Assembly (NCBI RefSeq): GCF_902686445.1
Contig: NC_062224.1
Span: 21,803,123 to 21,867,122 of the forward strand
DNA: 64,000 bases
Direction of reading: 5' to 3'
Source: Sciurus carolinensis
Taxonomy: Eukaryota > Chordata > Mammalia > Rodentia > Sciuridae
Under the pieces are notes generated by a model. It had not been told where the DNA came from. It did no database searches and was given only the letters and a program-made list of their open reading frames with translations. A program made the position numbers and the translations under genes. Positions 34,741 through 47,219 of this stretch are shown one piece after another. Each line of letters opens with the position of its first letter. Positions within the stretch are counted from its first letter, which is position 1.

Positions 34741-35619
34741 GATTGTACTTTAGAAAAGTGATTCTGTTGGCCCGACGGAGGTTGTAATGAAGGCGGGGGA
34801 GTGAGCAGCAGGGAAATTAGCTATGATTAGTGGTGGTGAATGGACCATAGTTCATGGTGTGTGTCTGGTGGGAGGCGCAGACAAGGTCCCTCCATTACTC
34901 CTTCTCCCCTTTTCCACATATTGACAAAGGCCAGTGCCCAGCAACCTGCCCACCTTTGTTAAATGGTCTCCTCAGTGAAAGCTTATCCATTAAACAGAAG
35001 TCAAAGTCACTGTCATTCAAAAATTATGTCAACTATCAAACCAGCATCTATGTTTATCCAACGAGAGGAAAAAAATCAATAACAATAATGCACCCTGATG
35101 AGCAATAAATAATAAAAAAGATAATGAAACAGGCAGAAAGCGCTATGAATGAGCAAAACACTGTTTCGTTCAGGCTCTCAGTTTGCACAGAAGCACCTTG
35201 GAGCTTGCACTTGATCTGTGAGAGCTTGCTTGAAGTGTCATTGTTCAACCTCTGTGAGCCCTGGACTTTCTCATCTGTGAAGGTTTTAGGCTAGATAAAC
35301 TCAGAGATCTCTCTCAGATAACATTTGATTTTGATTCTCCTCCTCTGGCCCTTTCACACCACACACGTTCATATTATTAGTAAGACTAGCTAACTCATGC
35401 CAGGCCCTGCCTCAGTTGCACTAATGGAAAGGAGGAGGGTTACCTACGCTTTGCTCTCCGGGTCCGCCTGCAGGCTCCAGTGTTGCAAACACACACAGCA
35501 GTAGCCTGGTTCTCCAGGCCTCGCCTTTACGTGGAGTCTGTGGGGAGCCCACACTGAGCTCTGGGAACATCCCCTGCTTTTTCCATCACCAGCTGCTGAT
35601 GTCTCTGCAAGAGCATCCA

Positions 35620-35790
35620 CGAGGAAGAGCACAGACTGCTCAGGCCAGATCTCTACTCCGCTTGCTGTGCAATCTGGGGCAAGGCACTTCTGCTTTCTAC
35701 CTACAAACTGGCAATAACAACAGTACCTACCTCGCAGGGTGGTTGTGAGAGCTGAAGGAGACCTGAGCTTGGCCCGTCGTAATTGCCATA
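35620..35790 (+). mobile_element. MIR SINE
   Basis: GAAGAGCACAGACTGCTCAGG, TGCAATCTGGGGCAAGGCAC, then AACAGTACCTACCTCGCAGG and GGTTGTGAGAGCTGAAGGAG, in the MIR order. Confidence 0.7.
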
Positions 35791-37524
35791 TAAGGGGCGT
35801 GAAGTGAATAAATAGAATAATGTGATAAACCGTCCTGTGAATCTTGGCCATCATCCACTGCTACGATTGTCCAAATATGGGTTCCTCAGATCCCTAAGAG
35901 ACCCAGACATGTGGGTCAAAGTGACAATTACACTCCTGGACAAACAGCAAGATCCCTTAGGACTCATCAGTTTGCTCCTACACAGCAATTCAGACGGCTA
36001 TTCCTTAATTCACAGGGAATTCATTTTGGCACTTTTCTTCAGTGTCTCGAGTGTTCTGAGTAAAAATAAAATGTGGTGACCTCAGTAATCTGAACATAAT
36101 AGAAATATTAAGAATAGATCTGGATGAGCCTTGCCCTGTCACAGTATGGTTCCAAGCCTGGCTGGGAAAGTTTGAATACTTAGACACTTAGTGTAGAAGC
36201 ATCTGCCAGGAAGAACTTGCTCCCCGAGTTAGAAAGACCAGGGCTCTCCACCCCAGCCCCACTGGTAACCTTTCCAAAACGCAAACAATGGGCCTTTGTG
36301 ACCAAAGCATTTATATTCCATGTTGAGGTCAAAATCCAATTAACTCAACCCTGAGCACCCAAAGAGAGGTAGCCAGAAAATTCTGTGCAACTGAGAGATA
36401 GGGGAAGGGAAGAGAAGGAAGACTCTGGAGTCTGATAAACATATTGCTCCCTGGTAATGGGATTCTTAAAACAGTGTCAATACAGACTCCTAACACAGGT
36501 CACCTCAGAGTTACCTGGAATGCCAAGGGAAAACCCAAATACAATTTAGCACAAAAGTAAGTACATGTGTTCACTTATGCATTTAAAAACTCCATTATGC
36601 TATTCAGAGGACCTGTAAGACCCCAGCAGGGACGTGAGGAGAAGGATGACAGATTAACAGGTTCACCATTCAATGCAGGAAAAACTTGATTGTCCTGTAA
36701 GCATGATGGACCCAGGACCAGGACAAAGTCAGAGTAGAAACACAACCGGATTTGCGTTTGAGATAAACCTGTGTGCAGAATGGATCTGAGAGGAGCAGGA
36801 AAAGGGACTGCAATAAAGTGTTTATTGCCATAGTTCAGGGAAAAATGTGAGTCTGAACCAGGGAGGTAGGAAAAAATCAGAAGAGTGCAGAGCCATGAGA
36901 AATACTTCAAAAGTAAAATTGGCAGGATGTAGATATGAATTAACTGTGGGGCGGCAGAAGTTGGGGGGTGACCCCCGTTTAACTGAACAAACTCAGGTTA
37001 TGTATCAACATTCCACCTACTTCTTGGTGTTGAGTTGGTTTGTTAGTATTACCAAACATGGGCCCAACTATTTCCAAAACAACTTCATTGCTCTAATAGG
37101 TTTCTGTTGGTACATTGTTTCAAGTATCAATAACAATATTTCATGATCTAGAAAAAGGGGAAAGAAATTCAACATTCTGCCAAGGCCCTCCTTTTTCCTC
37201 AGTTAGGAATGGTCCTAGGCACATCACATCACGTGGCGTTAACTTTGTACACTATGCAATTTTGATTGATTTTCATGTGCCAAATTGTAAGTCGTTGTCA
37301 AGAAGTCTAATGACCATTTATCTAAACAATGCTGAAACCCTGAATGGAGTTATAAAGAAAGAATGTGGCTGGAAAGGTATAGCTCAACTAAAAAGCCAAT
37401 ACTTAGGCAGATCCCTTACAGTTCTAAAATCTCTGCCTGTGACTAGCCGTGGGTTCAGAGTGCCTTAACTGCACACCCCAGAACTCTGTTGCAAACTCTT
37501 TAGTTCAACTCTCCGTCATAATGA

Positions 37525-37622
37525 AATATGTCAGCTGTCATGTCCTGTACCTGGAACAGTGCCTGGCATGTATGAGGCACAAATATCACTCTAGCAATAT
37601 TTGTTGGATAAATGAATGATAA
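37525..37622 (+). mobile_element. L2 3' end
   Basis: CTGGAACAGTGCCTGGCATG, then CAATATTTGTTGGATAAATG and ATGATAAC, the L2 terminus. Confidence 0.65.
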
Positions 37623-38083
37623 CAAAGGCAACCAACAGCAGGCAGGTTTAGGCCCCAGGACTCAGCCAGATTTTCCCTTCTGAGTCTAGAAGTCTCATAA
37701 AGTAACAAGAGGCTACACAGGGACAGTATATCCTTCTGTACCTCCTGCCAGTTCCCAGCACCTCTCTGCCTGACTTTGGTGCTTAGGATCTTTCTAGATC
37801 TGCACTTTGGCATGGGAGAGTCAAAGGGGCTGAGACACTGTAAGGAATAGCAGCTCAAATCTTTATGTGGGCATTCAACCACTAGAGGGCAAGAGAGTCA
37901 AAAGCCTGTTCTGGAAACCAGCCTTGCCCTTTAAGGGTATTAACTTCCTCCTGTGCTTGTGGATACAGCAGGCTTAGAATTCCTTTTATTAGTAGTCCCC
38001 AATACATAGTATAGCAAGAATCAGGAATTGGAATATGATTTTTACCCCTGGGCAATTTGAAATATCCACCTTTGGCAATGCTT

Positions 38084-38101
38084 TTGTGTGTGTGTGTGTG
38101 T
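38084..38101 (+). repeat. (TG)n
   Basis: Short TG microsatellite within unique sequence. Confidence 0.9.
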
Positions 38102-38256
38102 TTTTCTAATAATTTTTAAAGAAAACCAGAAAATAATCAGGAAAATTTCCCAAGGTGAACCACTGCTCTGAGCTGCCTTGTGTGTAATTTCCTGGCTGAA
38201 TTTCTCTGTGCTCCTCTTTACCACCATATGATATGACCAGATACACTGCAGGTCGG

Positions 38257-38392
38257 GTAGGGCCACCAGGGAAAATACAGGCTGTCCAGTTAAATCAGAA
38301 TTTCAGATAAACAGTGAATAATTTCTAACATATAATTATGCTGCATTGTGAGGGGAAATGTGCTATTTTTATGGGTTAGTCTGGCAACCCCA
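38257..38392. mobile_element. Palindromic MITE-like element, shortened copy
   Basis: AGTTAAATCAGAATTTCAG and ATAAACAGTGAATAATTTC match one arm of the element at 23340-23522. It ends ATGGGTTAGTCTGGCAACC, the other terminus. The second arm is largely deleted. Confidence 0.6.
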
Positions 38393-38399
38393 CTGGCAT

Positions 38400-38580
38400 G
38401 GGGCACTAGGATGCCTGCTCTTCCCCAAATGCCCCCTGTCCCCTCTCATGCCTCTGTGTTGGTTGTGCCCTTCCTCCTGCCTGGAAGGTTTTCCTCCACC
38501 TTTACCCATCTACCCATTTACCTGGTCCCTGTTCAGGATCTGGCTGAGTGTCCCTCCTTGCATCCTTCCTCACCTGTGCC
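38400..38580 (+). mobile_element. L2-like relic
   Basis: TTGTGCCCTTCCTCCTGCCTGGAAGG and nearby pyrimidine-rich words follow the L2 3' UTR order. Weak. Confidence 0.45.
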
Positions 38581-38902
38581 GCTGGATGGAGGGCTATAGG
38601 ACCCAGTGTTGGTCACAGCCAGCCTGGTATCCAGGAAGCGCCTATGGGCACCTGAGCTGTGATTCTCAATGGGGACCAGAAGAAAGGTGAAGGATGTGAA
38701 GCACTCAGGAGAAGAGGTCATTCTAGATGTCCCTACACATTGGAGAAAAACATGGCTGGAAACCCTGCTGTAGCCAGCAAGCCCCTGGAGAGCAGCACCT
38801 AGATCTTGTTCTTGACTTCCCTCTCCATTCTTCTGCAGTTAGCAGAGATACCTGCTCCTAACAGACACTCATACACGTTAAATGAAATAATCAAGCTCCT
38901 CA

Positions 38903-38985
38903 GTTTAGGCGGTAGAGCACATTCTTTGCATGTCTGAGGCCCTGGGTTCAATCCCTAGCATAAAAGCAAAACAAAACTTAAAAAA
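38903..38985 (+). mobile_element. ID SINE
   Basis: CAGTTTAGGCGGTAGAGCAC, then GAGGCCCTGGGTTCAATCCC, with an A-rich tail to about 38992. Confidence 0.82.
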
Positions 38986-39661
38986 AAAAAAACCAAAACA
39001 TCCCCCCCCAACAGTCCCTAGATCTTTGTAAAAATAAACAATAAAATACATCCCCTCCTTAGTTGTCCTTCTGGCACATTCATCTAAGAGACTTGCCTCT
39101 CGTTACCCTCCCCTCCCCTGATACCCTGTCAGTTCTTCACTTGCCTGACAAAGAGGAAAACCCATTTGGTACCTGGCCATCATTAGCTCTTCTTAACTTC
39201 TGACTCTTCTGGAAGCATGTTCACATATCTTAGGGCTTCCATTGCCTTCTAACCCCACCCTCCCCTCTGCTTCTGCCCACTTTTATGGAGGTGGATAACA
39301 GAAAACAGGCTTGCTTGTCCCTCATCCCAGGGGTTAATAGTTGACTTTCCAGGCAGGGCAGACTCACAGAGGCCTCATCCTTAAAAGCCTGTGCTCAGGT
39401 TTCCTTGCACTGGGAAGCGCTCAGGATTAGAACCACCATCTGAGGATGACTGGGTTCAACTTAAACAAGAGGAAATGCTCCTGGGTTCGCTACCTAATGG
39501 CTCATGCAGGCAGAGTTGTGGATAGGAAGTCATGGCACCCTAAAACTGGCAGTAGAAAGAAGCTTAGTAAAGGGACTTCAGTATTTTAATAAGAATGGGC
39601 AGGGCTCAAAATACCTACTAGTAATGCTGTAGTCAGAGGACAGGGACTCCTGCCTTTGCAT

Positions 39662-39731
39662 CTCTCAGGTAGTCTCCACCCAGCCTCGAGAGAAAGCTCT
39701 CAGGTAGTCTCCACCCAGCCTCGAGAGAAAG
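39662..39731 (+). repeat. Perfect 35-bp tandem duplication
   Basis: Two identical 35-bp copies, 39662-39696 and 39697-39731, beginning CTCTCAGGTAGTCTCC and ending CGAGAGAAAG. The absence of any mismatch indicates a recent event, or an assembly artefact. Confidence 0.95.
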
Positions 39732-40199
39732 CTCTGGGGGACAGCTGCCTGGCCTTCCCTAGAAGAACATGGTCCATTCCTGGTGGCCCAGTAAGAAGGA
39801 AGTCAGAGGAGGAAGGAGCCAGCCTCTTTTTCCTTTTGACTTCTGGTTTGCAGCTGTACTTGTTCAGAGCTTGTTGAATTGAATGCAGAAGGAAATTTGT
39901 GGATTTGGGGACAGAAGCAATGTGGGGAATGGGGAGGGTGTGATCCCCAAAGACCCATGAACTGGCTCCCACTGTGGTCTCTCTGAAAGGCATCTGGTGT
40001 CTCCTTCTGCAGGGTTGGGAATAGCAAGGAATCTGAGATAACAGTGTGAAGCCCAAGCATACAGGGTATTGAGGAACATGGAGGGATAAGATTGAGGACT
40101 TGTTATGCGTGTGGAGAGAAAGAATAGGCATATGAAATAGAGATGCCAGTACAGGTTGCCTGTGCCAGGGATCAAGTGAGTGGTAGAGGCGCCTGGCTT

Positions 40200-40498
40200 G
40201 GGAGGTCAGTGTGACTTTAGGAGGTGGGGCCTAGTGGAATGCAGGCCGGCCTTTCAGAGGTGCCCTTAAGGGGATACTGGGACCCCAGTCTCTTCCTCTC
40301 TCTCTGCTTCCTGGCCTCCCTGAGGTGAGCAGCTCTGTTCCACCACGCACTCCTCACCATGATGCCTCACCACAAGACCAAAGTAATGGCACCAAATGAT
40401 CTTGAACTGAGGACTTCGAAACTTCGAGCCAAAATAAGTCTCACCTCCTTTTAAGCTAATTTTCCATCACTTTGACAGAAGTCAAACTGACTGATACA
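40200..40498 (+). mobile_element. MaLR-type LTR, 3' part
   Basis: GTGACTTTAGGAGGTGGGGCC, then CACCATGATGCC and AAACTTCGAGCCAAAATAAGT, and the terminal CAAACTGACTGATAC. The 5' boundary is unclear. Confidence 0.65.
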
Positions 40499-40724
40499 AG
40501 TTCACACTTGCTTTAATGCTAAGATGTATGTTTTAACATCAGCTTTCCCAGTAACTATGCTGGTATTTCAGTCTCTTTCTTACTCCTTTACCTCTTCCTT
40601 TTTTTTCTTAGGACTTGGTATGAAAAGTCACATTAAGTAGGAATCTTCTTAAACCACATACTATCGAAACACTAGCCCCTCGTACGTGTTAGTCATTATA
40701 CTAAGTTCTTGACAGGTGCTTTAA

Positions 40725-40912
40725 TATTGAATCCTCATCACAACCCTATGAAGAAGGTGTTATTATTATTATTATTCCTGTTTTGTAAATGAGGAAATGA
40801 AGACATTCAATAACCTGACAGAGGTCACAGAGTTAGGAAGGATAGGATCCAGATTTGAACTCATGGTCTTTCTATAGATCTAACTGCTTTCAAGCTATAC
40901 TGCCTCTCTCTT
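40725..40912 (-). mobile_element. MIR SINE, nearly full length
   Basis: ATCCTCATCACAACCCTATG, the (TTA)n spacer, TTTGTAAATGAGGAAATGAAG, GAGGTCACAGAGTTAGG and TTTGAACTCATGGTC, then CAAGCTATACTGCC. Confidence 0.78.
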
Positions 40913-40997
40913 GACTTCTTTTGTGGCATAATTCTTTCATTTTTTCCTAACCAAGTTATTGCAAATAAATAATAATGCATTATGATGCTGCTGCTGA

Positions 40998-41070
40998 TGC
41001 TGTTGGAGATTGAACCTAGGAACTCCTGTATTCCAGCCAAGTGTTCCACCACTACGTCACCCCAGCCCTA
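40998..41070 (-). mobile_element. ID SINE
   Basis: TGTTGGAGATTGAACCTAGG, then GTGTTCCACCACTACGTCAC and CCCAGCCC. Diverged. Confidence 0.78.
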
Positions 41071-42047
41071 AGTTATTTTTAATCAAAGTTACCCCAGTTC
41101 TAAATTATTTTTAAATGAGCAAACCAAAGTACATGTATATGGCTATGCTTTTGAAAAAAAAAATTTAAAAAGCCTAAGGGAAAAAAAAACACCAAGACAA
41201 ACATCCTCGGGAGCTGAGATCTGCCCTCCTGTGTCAAACATTAAGAGTTGAATGCTCCTCTCATCTCTTGCTGACTTAGATAGAGTTGTCAGGATGAGCG
41301 CACAGAGCTGGATCTAGCAGCTCACTTATTTCCCCAGGGAAAAACAATTGAAGCTATCGCTCTTGTTCAGGTTAGATAGCAACAATTTAGAGAGTTCTCT
41401 CCTATAGATAAAGGGAGACAGGTATTATCTGGCCTGACTAAGGGAAGATGAAGAAGTAGTGCCAAATGTTGTACTTGTAACTCAGCAGGACAGATGACCA
41501 GAGACAGTACAGACAAGACCCTGTGGTTTACACAGGGCTCAGCATTTGGATCATGGTAGAAAACTTTGCCAGGTACCTATTTAAACTGGACATCGATCTA
41601 AAATCTTATATCAGTTGATTAGTCTGATTAGTCTTCACAGCAAAATATCTTTCCGGATAAGTCAAGAGGACTCTTATAAAACCAGAGCTATAAGATTTGC
41701 TGCAGATGAATAAAGAGTTAAGTGAGGGAATTTGGCAGCCAGAGCCTTTTAGCCACTATCAATGGAGCTTCCCGAAGTCTTGCTGAAAACACAGTCTCAG
41801 CCATTGTAAATGTCACCTCTGGTCACAAACACAGAATGAACTAAGTGGACCCCGTGCTTTTCTCCATTCCATTAAGGATCTCGTCCATCCTCATCTGGGT
41901 GTGACCTTAACCCTGGTTAGAAGACCCTCCCATGGCCCCATGTCATTTGTCCCAAATGTGCTTCTCTTAGAAACCAGGGTCATGAACAAATAGAATGTGA
42001 ATCACTTAACCTTGTGGGGGTGGTACTGGTAAATAAAGTCACAATGA

Positions 42048-42500
42048 CTGTTTTGATGGGGTTCAGGACATGTTACCCCAGGAGACAGCACCTCGGCATT
42101 TGAGAAAACAGCAGAAGCAAGAAGGTCACTCACTGTCCCCTCACCCTTCTCTCCTGAAGCAGACTATCAGTTTATCTTGTGAGAGGTACCCTCTCTATTT
42201 CCAGAAGAAAGGGGAACACCTTACCTCTGAAGACACAGGGACTCAGGGAAGAATCTGAACGAATAGGACTTGCTAAGTTTATGACCATAAACCAGACCCT
42301 TTATGTCCACCAGTCAGACTTCTGCATGGCTGTCCCTCCTTCATCAAACTTAATCATGAAAATATACAAGTTTACCTGTTTATTGGGGTTTTCATTTCCA
42401 AAGGCTTCCATGTCCCATAAAACATACACTAAATAACTTTGTCTGCCTCTCTTGTTAATCTTTTTTTGTTTTAGGTATCTCAGCCATGAACCTAGCACTG
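42048..42500 (+). mobile_element. ERV-type LTR (copy A)
   Basis: A 450-bp element with AAGAATCTGAACGAATAGG, TCATGAAAATATACAAG, TTCCATGTCCCATAAAAC and the end TAAATAACTTTGTCTGCC, TGTTAATC and TTGTTTTAGG. The arrangement (central AATAAA-like word, T-rich 3' end) fits an ERV1-like LTR. A related copy lies at about 43390-43745. No viral coding sequence was recognised. Confidence 0.6.
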
Positions 42501-42979
42501 GGTAAGGAAAAGAAACTGTTCCTCCTCTACAGTTTCATTGCCTCCCTCTTTGATCTTCATCTGGATCTCTTTGGCAGGACTTATAAGACCATAAATAGCT
42601 CTCTTGAATGGAGAACTTTCCTATTCTGCTCATTAAATGTTTCTTAATCCTGACCAGATTAGTAGGGTAAAAATGCAGGTCTTTCAATCACATTAAGCAG
42701 AGTAAAACTGTGCTATGGAAAACAGACTCTGTGGTACCAAGTACCTGATACTGTTTTAAGAGGACAGCGTGACAAACCCACATGCTGGTTATCCTTTCCT
42801 GTCCATGAAGTCATCTGTTCATCAGAGCACTTAACTAATATGCATTTCCTTCTTATAGAGTCTCTCCATATGGTAGCTAATTGGAGAGTTCTGGCCAGCA
42901 TTTCCTGGAGTAGGAGCCAAAGGATGGAGAGGTGTTAAGAAAATAACTGGTCAGCAGCTTGCCTACCCCTAGACGTGAT

Positions 42980-43035
42980 ATCCTCATTCTAATTCTGGAA
43001 TTCCTAGATAGCTCTGGGCTCTCCCAGGACATATG
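42980..43035 (+). repeat. Direct repeat of about 52 bp, copy 1
   Basis: The core CTAGATAGCTCTGG followed by CTCCCAGGACAT recurs at 44012-44066 with about seven mismatches. Family unknown; possibly part of the same ERV-related repeat as the nearby LTRs. Confidence 0.7.
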
Positions 43036-43389
43036 GGGGAATCTGTGGGTAGGAGAAACTTCTGGACTCTCTGTGTTTGTCAGCCAGGGCAGTCCTGCTA
43101 TGGGAAAGCCCTACAGTTCACATCAGAGGTCCGGCAGAGTCCAGAGCTGTTTATCATTCTCCCATGTGAAGGCCCCAAGTCTGGGAAGCCAGTCTCAGCT
43201 CTCCAGGCTACCAAGCTGTTCAGAGAAGCTCTGGTGTTAGAAGTCAGGATGAGAAATGACTATAGCATGGGCTCTGAAGGCAAAACCTGTCCTGCTTGCT
43301 ATTTTACTACCTCTATAAGACGCCATGTTAGTATAGCAAGGTACTCTGGAGGTCCATTCCTGACTACCCCTCTTCTGTGAGAGAGCTGG

Positions 43390-43745
43390 CCATAAAGGAA
43401 TGCTCTGAATTACCTCTCCTGAAAATAGGTCAAAAGATCCTCATGTGATAGGCGTCCCGCCTTGTATCCAGATGAAAGGAATCCTACACAGAGAAGGCCA
43501 AGAAGAATCTGAACAAACAGGCCCTGCTAGTCCCCTCCCCCGCCACCACTATTAAATTAGACCCATTTTGTCCAGTTGTATTTCTACCTGATTTCTAATT
43601 CTTCATCAAGCCTGAGCATAAAAACAGTTTTCCAGCGGCCTTTGGGTCTTCATTTCTGAAGTCTTCCATGTCGGGTGAAACTTTGGTTAAATAAATTTGT
43701 GATACTTTTCTCTTATTAATCTGTCTTTTGTTATAGGGTGGTGGT
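43390..43745 (+). mobile_element. ERV-type LTR (copy B), related to copy A
   Basis: It shares AAGAATCTGAACAAACAGG, the TCTTCCATGTC block, AAATAAATTTGTGA and the 3' TCTTATTAATCTGTC ... TTGTTATAGG with copy A, in the same orientation. The two are clearly diverged, so they are probably either separate insertions or the ends of an ancient, mostly lost provirus. Confidence 0.58.
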
Positions 43746-44011
43746 GGTGACCCTCGTGATGAATGAGGAGAAAAGTATTACTTTTGGTCCCTTACGTGGC
43801 TAAGAGTGTATGGACAGGTATGTATGGTGAGAACGGGGAATGGGAAAGTATTTTAAGTGATTATATTAATTATAGGAATGATGGACTGTTACAGCAACAC
43901 AATTAATTATTGTTTAGAACTGCTTCCTAGTCTCTGGGTCACATTTTCTAAGTATTTTTAAACAAAATGATGGGAGCCCATTCCTATGATCTCTCTATCC
44001 CTTCTACATGG

Positions 44012-44066
44012 CTCTTTTTAATTTTGGAATTTCTAGATAGCTCTGGATTCTCCCAGGACATTTGAA
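44012..44066 (+). repeat. Direct repeat of about 52 bp, copy 2
   Basis: Matches 42980-43035 in the same orientation, about 1.03 kb away. LTR copy B lies between the two. Confidence 0.7.
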
Positions 44067-44309
44067 GTCTACCCCGTCAGCTAACCACTTAATAGTAGCG
44101 ACAGTCACCACGTAAGGAGTGCATGCTTTGTATCAGGTGGCACGTGAACTAATTTCAGGGTGGCATTATTTATTGTTCTTAATAAACCAATGAGGCAAAC
44201 CAAAGGCCAAATGTTTTCTCTGACAAGTGGCTGCTGAGACAAAACAGGAGGAGAAGAGGGGGTAAGAGAAGAATGGAGGCACATTGGATTGTGTAGAAGG
44301 AAGTGAGGG

Positions 44310-44520
44310 GAGGAAGGGGGCAGGGGAAAGGAAAGATAATGGAATGATACAAACATTATTATCCTATGTACATGTATGATTACATGAATGGTGTGACTCT
44401 ACATCGTGTACAACTAGAGAAATGAAAAGTTGCACCCCTTTGTATACTATGAATCAAAATGCATTCTGCCATTCTGCTGTCATGTATAACTAAATAGAAC
44501 AAACAATAAAAATTAAAAAA
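44310..44520 (+). mobile_element. L1 3' end (squirrel-type) with A-rich tail
   Basis: TACATGTATGATTACATGAAT, TTGTATACTATGAATCAAAATGC and CTGTCATGTATAACTAAATAG lead into an A-rich tail. A purine-rich stretch upstream (44230-44330) could be further L1 3' UTR. Confidence 0.65.
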
Positions 44521-46852
44521 AATTTAAAAATTAAAAAAATAACAATGAGGTAGTTATCATTCTCAGGTTACAGATGAGGGAAATGAAGCTTTGGCTGGTC
44601 CAACAATAAGTTCTTGGACATAAGATTCAAGGGAGGTGTTTAATCGCCTTAAGGCTGGAAGGAATGTCCAGAAAACACTGAAATCAATGATTGACTTCCG
44701 ACAATCGAAGTATAAGCACATATTATCAATATCCTTCTATATCTGGGTTTTGTACCCTGGAATTCAATCAATAACTGTTGGTTGAAAAGAATTGGAAAGA
44801 AAGGTTGCATCTTTATAACACATACAGACTTTTTTTCTTGTCATTCTTCCCTAAACAATGTATAACAACTATTTACATAGCATTTACATTGTATTAGGTA
44901 TTATAATTAATCTGGAGATGATTGGGGGAATATATGCATACATAATAAAAGGGACTTAAGCATCTATGAATTTTAGTATCAATGGGGGAGTTCTGGAACC
45001 ATCCCCCTATGGATATGGAAGGAATGACTACATTTTAATTCTTTAATGCCCAACCTCCACCTTTCTTTAAATGCAAGGAACAATTTCCTTTTAGATAGAA
45101 CAGCAACAAGAATAAGCTCCAATGGGCAGCAGCCTATTGAATGTAGCTAAGAAGAAAGCTTGCAAGTTCAATTGCAGTCAGCTTCACAAATGATTACTGA
45201 ACACCAAGTGTGCACCTAGTAATATACCAGAGGCCAGAGATTCAAAGATGCAAATAAGGGGCCCTTTTTAACATGCAATTTATTCATGACTGTGATCTTC
45301 ACACCACTGAGAATCTCTAGTGGTCTGCTAGAAAGAACTTGAAACCTCATTATTATTAAATCTTATCTCTTTATGGCTTCAATTTTACTCAAATATTAGC
45401 GGTGGGGCAGGGGAATTAAGTAATTTAATAGCTAAGTTATTTAAAGTATTTAAACAAACATGTAAAATAAATGTGACTATTATGGAGCTGAATAAAAATA
45501 TTGCCTTATTTTTAAAGATAAAGTGCTGGACTTCAAAGAAATTGCATGTATGAGGTCATTTCCCTCAGGATTGTACCCTTGAATTCCCAGGGGGCACTTG
45601 TTCTCTTTTCTCTGTAGAGAGTTATGATGCCTCAAAACTAGGTGGAAATACGTTTAAAGCACAAAGCATATTAATTAGTGAAGGGAGATGGAGAAGGATA
45701 GACCAGTGACAATTTTTAGAAGCTGAACTCTACCGACTGAGAAAGGAAATAGATGTCTGAGAGTCAGGAAGAAGGAGCAGTTCATAGGGAGCTTAATTAC
45801 TGTTCACTCAGTCAGCCACAAAGATTATGTGAGCAAGTATAACAAAGAATGAGAGAAAGGGGCTTATTGAACTCATGATGTTAAGGCAAAAAAGGAAGAT
45901 AAGGTTAGGAAAAATAGAGTCAAAGATTGGATTCATAGTCAGGTTTTCAGAAATTGTTTGAGAAAATCCTAACATGAATGGCCAGGCTGGCAGATCAGGT
46001 TTGTGAGGAAAATCTGCAGGCACATAAATAGAGCCCTCTTAGGAAAGAGGCATCTTTGTAAGAGGAGTAGAGAAGACCAGGCAGTGCCAAGAGCAGAGTC
46101 CAAGTTGTAGAGAGTTCTCTTGAGGAAACTGAGTAAAATGAACTGAACAAATAATGGAAAATGGATAACAATTACAGGTGAGGAAAAGAAGGAAGATCCA
46201 GTTTTTAAATAATAGGTATCCCTGTAAAAATCCAAGCAACTGAAAGAGAAATCACCTCCAAATATAATTTAAGAAGCTTTAGCAAAATGAAAATTGGAAT
46301 TCTATGTGTTGAATAGAGACTAAGACACAGATCAGATGGTTATGGGGGGTGGGGAGGTCAGTTCTGGAGGGCAGTTGATAATAAGTATAAAAACTTCAGA
46401 GATGTAAAGTGAGGCTCAAGAGTATTGGACTCAACACTGTCATCCAGGTAAAAAGGCAAAGGATTTTCAAACTTAAGAACTCAGGAAAATACTATCTATG
46501 AGATCTGTGAGTCCTTTTGAGGAAATACCAGAAGACCAAACATCCAAGAGATAATTGAAAAAGCTGGGGCAAAGGGCTACCTTGAAGACTGAACATATCT
46601 GGGACTCAAACTAAACCTAAGGTGACCATAGGAATTAAGATTTCAGAACTTAAATTTCATGAACAAGGTCCATTTCACAACAATATTGCTAACAAGCATT
46701 AGGAAGTTGAGAGGAAGAGAAGATAGAGTTAGATCAATGACAGTTTCCTCACTTTTCAAATGGAGGGTCAAAAGGCATTCATCTTTTAAATCTGGTAAAT
46801 CAGGAAACAGGAGTAGGATTTTGTCTGATTTTAAAAAACCATGTGTATGGAT

Positions 46853-47219
46853 AATGCTATTGTTTGGATATGTTCCCTAAAGGTGTTAAAGGCTTGGTCA
46901 ACACCTGTTGTGCTATTGAGAGTGGTAGAACCTTTGGAAGGTGAAGAATAGTGGAAAGGAGTTAGGTCACTGGGGATATACCCTGGAAAGGATCAGTGAG
47001 TCCTGTTCCCTCCTCTTTCATCTTTGGCTTCCTGGCTGCCATCAGGTGGGCAGCTTTCTCTGCCATGGGCTCCCACCATGATGGGCTGCCTCACCCCCAA
47101 ATGATGGGGCTAACCAACCATGGGCTGAAACCTCTGAAACCGTGAGTCGAAATAAACATTTCCTGTCTTTAAATTGATTTTCTCAAGTATGTGTTACAGT
47201 AGCAGGAAGCTGACTGATG
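46853..47219 (+). mobile_element. MaLR-type LTR
   Basis: Starts TGCTATTGTTTGGATATG; contains GTTAGGTCACTGGGGATATACC, CACCATGATGGGC and TGAGTCGAAATAAAC (poly-A signal); ends GCAGGAAGCTGACTGATG. Confidence 0.8.
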
